From NCBI GenBank assembly GCA_033782935.1, contig JAWQEG010001225.1, forward strand, positions 315,001 through 379,000: a DNA stretch of 64,000 nucleotides, written 5' to 3'. The position numbers and the translations under genes are program-made. Below, piece after piece: positions 55,049 to 64,000 of this stretch. This DNA is from Petrolisthes cinctipes. Taxonomy: Eukaryota; Arthropoda; Malacostraca; Decapoda; Porcellanidae. Within the stretch, counting starts at the first letter, position 1. The number at the start of each line of letters is the position of its first letter. The notes beneath the pieces are model-generated. The model saw only the letters and a program-made list of their open reading frames with translations, ran no database searches and was not told the DNA's origin.

Positions 55049-55257
55049 CTGCCACCAGCAGAGACGAGATCAGAATCAGCATGAGAAAAAAAACATACTT
55101 TATTTACTATGCCTGAATGTGACCACACAATATTCCTTAGTTATATCCCATCACGGGACTTAGTAAATTCACCACACTATATTCACAATACTATATTTAT
55201 GATGAGAGAGAGAGAGTTGGAACTCTTACCTGCCACCAGCAGAGACGAGATCAGAAT
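55049..55257 (+). repeat. 28-bp direct repeat pair inside the second insertion
   Basis: CTGCCACCAGCAGAGACGAG plus 8 further bases occurs at 55049-55076 and 55230-55257, 181 bp apart. A GA microsatellite (from about 55204) precedes the second copy. Function is unknown. Confidence 0.85.
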
Positions 55258-55767
55258 GAGCTAGTAGCAACTCAGGGTACCGCCTCGCCATCTCCCCCAC
55301 TCTCACTCTCTTAAGCAAAGTAGTGACCAACTCATCTTAATTTCTGGCAATTCCATCAGTTCTACCCTTACTGGTGTATATAATTACATAACCTAATTTA
55401 AACATATAAGTGAGCTCAAATATATTGCTTTCTCCCTTGTGTAAAGTTTTACACTACTGTTATTTACATATTCAAGGCATGTATTGTTCCGCCAACCAGA
55501 AAATGTACTGTCCCGACTGTAGGCCCTAACTAATCTAATTAATTTTCTAAGCAAGTTACAATTAAATGCCGGTAACAGTATGGGAATGTTAGCTTCGTTA
55601 TTATATATTATAATTAGAAATGCAGGTTATTCCCTGTCTCCATTAAATTATTTTACATTCCTTTCTTAAATCACCGCCTGGCTACTCCCTACAATTCTAC
55701 ACTAAAAACCTATTCTAATACATATAAATAAACAACACCCGTAAATATCCCGAATAATAATACATAT

Positions 55768-55784
55768 AAAATAGGGGTGTTACA
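55768..55784 (-). repeat. Right terminal inverted repeat (17 bp, imperfect)
   Basis: On the minus strand this end reads TGTAACACCCCTATTTT and matches 14 of 17 bases of the left end. It is followed directly by the ACTG duplication. Confidence 0.7.
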
Positions 55785-57530
55785 ACTGTACTGCACTCAC
55801 TGTATGTCACGTCACGTGTAGCCAGGCTCGGCAGGCAGTTCATGTGTAAATAACTAAATATTCCAGGCCGCCATCTACTGACCGGTCCTCACACACTGTA
55901 CTGCACTCACTATGTGGCACGTCACGTGTAGCCAGGCACAGCAGGCAGTTTACGTGTAAATAACTAAATATTCCAGGCCCAGGCACAGCAGCCAGTTCAT
56001 GTGTAAATAACTAAATATTCCAGGCCGCCATCCACTGACCGGTCCTCACAAACTGTACTGCACTCACTGTGTGGCGCGTTACGTGTAGCCAGGCACAGCA
56101 GGCAGTTCACGTGTAAATAACTAAATATTCCGGGCCGCCATCCACTGACCGGTCCTCACACACTGTAGTGCACTCACTGTGTGGCACGTCACGTGTAGCC
56201 AGGCACGGCAGGCAGTTCACGTGTAAATAACTATATATTCCAGGCCGCCATCTACTGACCGGTCCTCACACACTGTACTGCACTCACTATGTGGCACGTC
56301 ACGTGTAGCCAGGCACAGCAGGCAGTTTACGTGTAAATAACTAAATATTCCGGGCTGCCATCCACTGACCGGTCCTCACACACTGTAGTGCACTCACTGT
56401 GTGTCACGTCACGTGTAGCCAGGCACAGCAGGCAGTTCACGTGTAAATAACTAAATATTCCAGGCCGCCATCCACCGATCGGTCCTCACACACTGTACTG
56501 CACTCACTGTGTGGCACGTCACGTGTAGCCAGGCACAGCAGGCAGTTCACGTGTAAATAACTAAATATTCCAAGCCCAGGCACGGCAGGCATTTCACGTG
56601 TAAATAACTAAATATTCCAGGCCCAGGCACGGCAGCCAGTTCACATGTAAAAAACTAAATATTCCAAGCCTCCATTCACTGACCGGTCCTCACACACTGT
56701 ACTGCACTCACTGTGTGGCACGTCACGTGTAGTCAGGCACCGCAGGCAGTTCACGTGTAAATAACTAAATATTCCAGGGCGCCATCCACTGATCGGTCAT
56801 CACACACTATACTGCACTCACAATGTGGCTCGTGACGTTTAGCCAGGCACGGTAGGCAGTTCACGTGTAAATAACTAAATATTCCTGGTCGCCATCCACT
56901 GACCGGTCCTCACACACTGTACTGCACTTACTGTGTGGCACGTCACGTGTAGCCAGGCACGGCAGGCAGTTCACGTGTAAATAACTAAATATTCCAGGCC
57001 CAGGCAAGGCAGCCAGTTCATGTGTAAATAACTAAATATTCCAGGCCGCCATCCACTGACCGGTCCTCACACACTGTACTGCACTCACTGTGTGGCACGT
57101 CACGTGTAGCCAGGCACGGCAGGCAGTTCACGTGTAAATAACTAAATATTCCAGGCCCAGGCACGGCAGCCAGTTCACGTGTAAATAACTAAATATTCCA
57201 GGGCGCCATCCACTGACCGTTCCTCACACACTGTACTGCACTCACTGTGTGTCACATCACGTGTAGCCAGGCTCGGCAGCCAGTTCACGTGTAAATAACT
57301 AAATATTCCAGGCCGCCATTCACTGACCGGTACTCACACACTGTACTGCACTCACTGTGTGGCACGTCACGTGTAGCCAGGCTCGGCAGGCAGTTCACAT
57401 GTAAATAACTAAATATTCCAGGCCGCCATTCACTGACTGGTCCTCACACACTGTACTGCACTCACTGTGTGTCACGTCACGTGTAGCCAGGCACGGCAGG
57501 CAGTTCACGTGTAAATAACTAAATATTTCA

Positions 57531-57960
57531 GGCCGCCATCCAACGATCGGTCTTCACACACTGTACTGCTCTCACTGTGTGGCACGTCACGTGTAGCCAG
57601 GCACGGCAGGCAGTTCACGTGTAAATAACTAAATATTCCAGGCCGCCATCCAACGATCGGTCTTCACACACTGTACTGCTCTCACTCTGTGGCTCGTCAC
57701 GTGTAGCCACGCACAGCAGGCAGTTCACGTGTAAATAACTAAATATTCCGGGCCGCCATCCACTGACCGGTCCTCACACACTGTAGTGCACTCACTGTGT
57801 GTCAAGTTACGTGTAGCCAGGCACGGCAGGCAGTTCACGTGTAAATAACTAAATATTCCAGGCCGCCATCCAACGATCGGTCTTCACACACTGTACTGCT
57901 CTCACTGTGTGGCACGTCACGTGTAGCCAGGCACAGCAGGCAGTTCACGTGTAAATAACT
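57531..57960 (+). repeat. Local expansion of one private monomer type
   Basis: The monomer with CCAACGATCGGTCTTCAC and ACTGCTCTCAC begins its diagnostic part at 57531, 57641 and 57861. The copies are spaced 110 and 220 bp, with a different GCCGCCATCCACTGACC monomer inserted between the second and third. This type is absent elsewhere in the window, so it is a young, monomer-scale amplification. Confidence 0.8.
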
Positions 57961-60071
57961 AAATATTCCAGGCCCAGGCACGGCAGGCAGTTCACGTGTA
58001 AATAACTAAATATTCCAGGCCTCCATTCACTGACCGGTCCTCACACACTTTACTGCACTCACTGTGTGGCACGTCATGTGTAGCCAGGCAAGGCAGACAG
58101 TTCATGTGTAAATAACTAAATATTCCAGGCCGCCATATACTGACCGGTCCTCACACACTGTACTGCACTCACTGTGTGTCACGTCACGTGTAGCCAGGCA
58201 CGGCAGGCAGTTCACTTGTAAAAAACTATATATTCCAGGCCGCCTTCTACTGACCGATCCTCACACACTCTACTGCACTCACTATGTGGCACGTCACGTG
58301 TATCCAGGCACCGCAGGCAGTTTACGTGTAAATAACTAAATATTCCAGGCCCAGGCACGGCAGCCAGTTCATGTGTAAATAACTAAATATTCCAGGCCGC
58401 CATCCACTGACCGGTCCTCACACACTGTACTGCACTCACTGTGTGGCGCGTCACGTGTAGCCAGGTACAGCAGGCAGTTCACGTGTAAATAACTAAATAT
58501 TCCGGGCCGCCATCCACTGACCGGTCCTCACACTCTGTAGTGCACTCACTGTGTGGCACATCACGTGTAGCCAGGCACGGCAGGCAGTTCACGTGTAAAT
58601 AACTATATATTCCAGGCCGCCATATACTGACCGGTCCTCACACACTGTACCGCACTCACTGTGTGGCACGTCACGTGTAGCCAGGAACGGCAGGCAGTTC
58701 ACATGTAAATAACTAAATATTCCGAGCCGCCATCCACTGACCGGTCCTTACACACTGTACTGCACTTACTGTGTGGCACGTCACGTGTAGCCAGGCAAAG
58801 CAGGCAGTTCACGTGTAAATAACTAAATATTCCAGCCCGCCATCCACTGACCGTTCCTCACACACTGTTCTGCACTCACTGTGTGTCACGTCACGTGTAG
58901 CCAGGCTCGGCAGGCAGTTCACATGTAAATAACTAAATATTCCAGGCCGCCATTCACTGACCGGTCCTCACACATTGTACTGCACTCACTATGTGGCACG
59001 TCACGTGTAGCCAGGCACAGCAGGCAGTTTACGTGTAAATAACTAAATATTCCGGGCCGACATCCACTGACCGGTCCTCACACACTGTTGTGCACTCACT
59101 GTGTGGCATGTCACGTGTAGCCAGGCACTGCAGGCAGTTCACGTGTAAATAACTAAATATTCCAGGCCGCCATCCACTGATCGGTCCTCACACACTGTAC
59201 TGCACTCACTGTGTGGCAAGTCACGTGTAGCTAGGCACAGCAGGCAGTTCACGTGTAAATAACTAAATATTCCAGGCCCAGGCACGGCAGCCAGTTCACG
59301 TGTAAATAACTAAATATTCCAGGCCGCCATCTACTGACTGGACCTCACACACTGTATTGCACTCACTGTGTGGCATGTCACGTGTAGCCAGGCACGGCAG
59401 GCAGTTCACGTGTAAATAACTAAATATTCCAGGCCGCCATCCACTGACCGGTCCTCACACACTGTACTGCACTCACTGTGTGGCACGGCATGTGTAACCA
59501 GGCACAGCAGGCAGTTCAAGTGTAAATAACTAAATATTCCAGGCCACCATCCACTGACCTGTCTTTTCACACTGTACTGCACACACTGTGTGGCACGTCA
59601 CATGTAGCCAGAGACGGCATGAAGTTCAAGTGTAAATAACTAAATATTCCAGGCCACCATTCACTGACCGGTCCTCACACACTGTACTGCACTAACTGTG
59701 TGGCATGTTGCGTGTAGCCAGGCACGGCAGACAGTTCATGTGTAAACAACTAAATATTCCAGGCTGCAACATACTGACCGGTCCTCACACACTGTACTGC
59801 ACTCACTATGTGGCACGACATGTGTAGCCAGGCACAGCAGGCAGTTTACATGTAAATAACTAAATATTCCGTTCCGCCATCCACTGACCGGTCCTCACAC
59901 ACTGTAGTTTACTCACTGTGTGTCACGTTACGTGTAGCCAGGCACGGCAGGCAGTTCACGTGTAAAAACTAAATATTCCAGGCTGCCATCCACTGATCGG
60001 TCCTCACACACTGTACTGCACTCACTGTGTGGCACGTCACGTGTAGCCAGGCACAGCAGGCAGTTCACGTG

Positions 60072-60541
60072 TAAATAACTAAATATTCCATGCCCAGGCA
60101 CGGCAGCCAGTTCACGTGTAAATAACTAAATATTCCAGGCCTAGGCACGGCAGGCAGTTCACGTGTAAATAACTAAATATTCCAGGCCCAGACAAGGCAG
60201 GCAGTTCACGTGTAAATAACTAAATATTCCAGGCCCAGGCACGGCAAGCAGTTCACGTGTAAATAACTAAATATTCCAGGCCTGGGCACGGCAGACAGTT
60301 CACGTGTAAATAACTAAATATTCCATGCCCAGGCACGGCAGCCAGTTCACGTGTAAATAACTAAATATTCCAGGCCTAGGCACGGCAGGCAGTTCACGTG
60401 TAAATAACTAAATATTCCAGGCCAAGGCACGGCAGGCAGTTCACGTGTAAATAACTAAATATTCCAGGCCCAGGCACGGCAAGCAGTTCATGTGTAAATA
60501 ACTAAATATTCCAGGCCTAGGCACGGCAGCCAGTTTACGTG
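60072..60541 (+). repeat. Ten consecutive 47-bp short units (two five-unit blocks)
   Basis: Ten units of exactly 47 bp follow one another with no full monomer between them (unit starts 60072, 60119, 60166, 60213, 60260, 60307, 60354, 60401, 60448, 60495). Elsewhere short units occur singly or in twos. Diagnostic bases repeat with a five-unit period: units 1 and 6 have CCATGCCCAGG with GCAGCC, units 2 and 7 have CCTAGG with GCAGGC, and units 4 and 9 have GGCAAGCAG. So 235 bp was duplicated after the first five units formed. Each unit equals monomer positions 1-22 joined to 86-110. Confidence 0.92.
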
Positions 60542-60663
60542 TAAATAACTAAATATTCCAGGCCGCCATCCACTGATCGGTCCTCACACACTGTACTGCA
60601 CTCACTGTGTGGCACGTCACGTGTAGCCAGGCACGGCAGGCAGTTCACGTGTAAATAACTAAA

Positions 60664-62612
60664 TATTCCGGGCCGCCATCCACTGACCGGTCCTCACACA
60701 CTGTCCTGCACTCACTGTGTGGCACGTCACGTGTAGCCAGGCATGGCAGGCAGTTCACGTGTAAATAACTAAATATTCCAGGCCGCCATCCACTGATCGT
60801 TCCTCACACACTGTACTGCACTCACTGTGTGGCACGTCACGTGTAGCCAGGCACGGCAGGCAGTTCACATATAAATAACTAAATATTCCAGGCCGCCATC
60901 CACTGATCGGTCCTCACACACTGTACTGCACTCACTGTGTGGAACGTCACGTGTAGCCAGGCACGGCAGGCAGTTCATGTGTAAATAATTAAATATTCCA
61001 GGCCGCCATCCACCGATCGGTCCTCACACACTGTACTGCACTCACTGTGTGTCACGTCACGTGTAGCCAGGCACGGCAGGCAGTTTATGTGTAAATAACT
61101 AAATATTCCAGGCCGCCATTCGCTGACCGGTCCTCACACACGAAACTGCACTCACTGTGTGGCACGTCACGTGTAGCCAGGCACGGCAGGCAGTTCACGT
61201 GTAAATAACTAAATATTCCAGGCCGCCATCCACCGACCGGTCCTCACACACTGTACTGCACTCACTTTGGGGCACGTCACGTGTAGCCAGGCACGGCAGG
61301 CAGTTCACGTGTAAATAACTAAATATTCCAGGCCCAGGCACGGCAGGAAGTTCACGTGTAAATAACTAAATATTCCTGGCCCAGGCACGGCAGCCAGTTC
61401 ACGTGTAAATAACTAAATATTCCAGGCCGCCATCCACTGACCGTTCCTCACACACTATACTGCACTCACTGTGTGTCACGTCACGTGTAGCCAGGCTCGG
61501 CAGGCAGTTCACATGTAAATAACTAAATATTCCAGGCCGCCATTCACTGACCGTTCCTTACACACTGTACTGCACTCACTGTGTGGCACGTCACGTGTAG
61601 CCAGGCACAGCAGGCAGTTCACGTGTAAATAACTAAATATTCCGGGCCGCCATCCACTGACCGGTCCTCACACACTGTCCTGCACTCACTGTGTGGCACG
61701 TCACGTGTAGCCAGGCATGGCAGGCAGTTCACGTGTAAATAACTAAATATTCCAGGCCGCCATCCACTGATCGTTCCTCACACACTGTACTGCACTCACT
61801 GTGTGGCACGTCACGTGTAGCCAGGCACGGCAGGCAGTTCACATATAAATAACTAAATATTCCAGGCCGCCATCCACTGATCGGTCATCACACACTGTAC
61901 TGCACTCACTGTGTGGAACGTCACGTGTAGCCAGGCACGGCAGGCAGTTCATGTGTAAATAATTAAATATTCCAGGCCGCCATCCACCGATCGGTCCTCA
62001 CACACTGTACTGCACGCACTGTGTGTCACGTCACGTGTAGCCAGGCACGGCATGCAGTTTATGTGTAAATAACTAAATATTCCAGACCGCCATTCGCTGA
62101 CCGGTCCTCACACACCAAACTGCACTCACTGTGTGGCACGTCACGTGTAGCCAGGCACGGCAGGCAGTTCACGTGTAAATAACTAAATATTCCAGGCCGC
62201 CATCCACCGACCGGTCCTCACACACTGTACTGCACTCACTTTGGGGCACGTCACGTGTAGCCAGGCACGGCAGGCAGTTCACGTGTAAATAACTAAATAT
62301 TCCAGGCCCAGGCACGGCAGGAAGTTCACGTGTAAATAACTAAATATTCCTGGCCCAGGCACGGCAGCCAGTTCACGTGTAAATAACTAAATATTCCAGG
62401 CCGCCATCCACTGACCGTTCCTCATACACTGTACTGCACTCACTGTATGTCATGTCACGTGTAGCCAGGCTCGGCAGGCAGTTCACATGTAAAAAACTAA
62501 ATTTTCCAGGCCGCCATTCACTGACCGGTCCTCACACACTGTACTGCACTCACTGTGTGGCACGTCACGTGTAGTCAGGCACGGCAGGCAGTTCAAGTGT
62601 AAATAACTAAAT
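60664..62612 (+). repeat. 974-bp tandem duplication
   Basis: TGTCCTGCACTC at 60702 and 61676, the CACATATAAATAAC monomer near 60868 and 61842, and the CGAAAC/CCAAAC monomer at 61141 and 62115 are all 974 bp apart. The copies differ at scattered sites (ACACCAAAC for ACACGAAAC, GCATGCAG for GCAGGCAG). A third, shorter relative begins near 63510 with CACATGAAAC. Confidence 0.85.
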
Positions 62613-64000
62613 ATTCCAGGCCGCCATCCACTGATCGGTCATCACACACTGTACTGCACTCACTATCTGGCTCGTCACGTGTAGCCAGGCACGGCAGACA
62701 GTTTATGTTTAAATAACTAAATATTCTAGGCCGCCATACACTGACCAGTCCTCACACACTGTAGTGCACTCACTGTGTGTCACGTCACGTGTAGCCTGGA
62801 ACGGCAGGCAGTTCACGTGTAAATAACTAAATATTCCAGGCCGCCATCTACTAACCGGTCCTCACACACTGTAGTGCACTCACTTTGGGGCACGTCACGT
62901 GTAGCCAGGCACGGCAGGCAGTTCACGTGTAAATAACTAAATATTCCAGGCCGCCATCCACTGACCAGTCCTCACACACTGTACTGCACTCACTGTGTGG
63001 CATGTCACGTGTAGCCAGGCACGGCAGGCAGTTCACGTGTAAATAACTAAATATTCCAGGCCGCCATCCACTGACTGGTCCTCACACACTGTACTGCACT
63101 CACTGTGTGGAACGTCACGTGTAGCCAGGCACGGCAGGCAGTTCACTTGTAAATAACTATATATTCCAGGCCGCCATCTACTGACCGTTCCTCACACACT
63201 GTACTGCACTTACTATGTGGCACGTCACGTGTAGCCAGGCACAGCAGGCAGTTTACGTGTAAATAACTAAATATTCCAGGCCCAGGCACGGCAGCCAGTT
63301 CACGTGTAAATAACTAAATATTCCAGGCCGCCATCCACTGACCGGTCTTCACACACTGTACTGCACTCACTGTGTGGCACGTCACGTGTAGCCAGGCACA
63401 GCAGGCAGTTCACATGTAAATAACTAAATATTACGGGCCGCCATCAACTGACCGGTCCTCACACACTGTACTGCACTCACTATGTGGCACGTCACGTGTA
63501 GCCATGCACGGCAGGCAGTTTATGTGTAAATAACTAAATATTCCAGGCCGCCATTCGCTGACCGGTCCTCACACATGAAACTGCACTCACTGTGTGGCAC
63601 GTCACGTGTAGCCAGGCACAGCAGGCAGTTCACGTGTAAATAACTAAATATTCCAGGCCGCCATCCACCGACCGGTCCTCACACACTGTACTGCACTCAC
63701 TTTGGGGCACGTCACGTGTAGCCAGGCACGGCAGGCAGTTCACGTGTAAATAACTAAATATTCCAGGCCCAGGCACGGCAGGAAGTTCACGTGTAAATAA
63801 CTAAATATTCCTGGCCCAGGCACGGCAGCCAGTTCACGTGTAAATAACTAAATATTCCAGGCCGCCATCCACTGACCGTTCCTCACACACTGTACTGCAC
63901 TCACTGTGTGTCACGTCACGTGTAGCCAGGCTCGGCAGGCAGTTCACATGTAAATAACTAAATATTCCAGGTCGCCATTCACTGACCGTTCCTTACACAC

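Larger units (their letters stand above)
54072..55784. mobile_element. 1,713-bp insertion with TG...CA ends: solo LTR or non-autonomous TIR transposon
   Basis: The element interrupts a satellite monomer and is flanked by the 4-bp duplication ACTG. Its ends are TGTAA...TTACA. The first 17 bases (TGTAAAAACTCTATTTT) match the reverse complement of the last 17 (TGTAACACCCCTATTTT) at 14 positions. TG...CA ends with a 4-bp duplication fit a solo LTR left by recombination of a retrotransposon; the longer inverted repeat with a 4-bp duplication also fits a deleted cut-and-paste element such as the Ginger group, whose ends start TGT. The interior is AT-rich, with poly-A and poly-C stretches and two pairs of direct repeats. 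The longest frame is 111 codons on the minus strand, with no recognisable domain. No integrase, reverse transcriptase or transposase is visible. Confidence 0.75.
55785..64000 (+). repeat. 110-bp satellite array, block 3
   Basis: The array resumes with ACTGTACTGCACTCAC, in register and in the same orientation as blocks 1 and 2, and runs off the right edge. Between about 56.8 and 60 kb the monomers carry more private changes than elsewhere (for example CCTGTCTTTTCACACTG near 59558, GCATGAAGTTCAAG near 59610, and TAAAAACT lacking two bases near 59966). This stretch has been homogenised less. From about 60.07 kb there is a pure short-unit run, then a 974-bp duplication. No gene is supported. Confidence 0.97.

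Overview
This window is almost entirely satellite DNA from a eukaryotic genome. About 60.1 kb of the 64 kb is one head-to-tail tandem array, interrupted by two transposable-element insertions of 2,147 bp and 1,713 bp. I find no protein-coding gene, rRNA, tRNA or CRISPR array. The organism is most likely an animal. The short CCTAA runs inside the first insertion match the arthropod-type telomere motif, and the mix of a very long simple satellite with a Helitron fits an arthropod, possibly a decapod crustacean. That assignment is inference and weak.

Layout: satellite block 1 (1-23831); a non-autonomous Helitron (23832-25978) inserted exactly between the A and T of a monomer; satellite block 2 (25979-54071); a second element (54072-55784) with TG...CA ends, a 17-bp imperfect terminal inverted repeat and a 4-bp target duplication (ACTG); satellite block 3 (55785-64000), which runs off the right edge. 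The array also runs off the left edge. Every monomer I read has the same orientation, and both insertions interrupt a monomer that resumes in register on the far side.

The basic monomer is 110 bp. I number it from the TAAATAACTAAATATTCC segment. It contains a 6-bp dyad (CACACA/TGTGTG), two CACGTG palindromes 28 bp apart and two CCAGGC motifs. Shorter units are interspersed: a frequent 47-bp unit (63 bp removed), a single 41-bp unit, and extra 28-bp units. The 41- and 28-bp units are what recombination between the internal direct repeats would give.

Above the monomer there is a nested hierarchy of longer repeats recognisable by shared private variants. Offsets are about 568, 707, 974, 1652, 1756, 2704, 2843, 3568, 5127, 5324, 10808 and 11161 bp. 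Private variants let some duplications be ordered in time. Copy-to-copy length differences are often whole units (110, or 110+28 = 138 bp), which is the signature of unequal exchange in register. A run of ten consecutive 47-bp units at 60072-60541, itself organised as two five-unit blocks, looks like a daughter satellite being formed.

The commonest monomer variants are CpG to TpG or CpA changes, suggesting that the array is or was cytosine-methylated. The short open reading frames that recur through the array are by-products of the repeat and are not genes.
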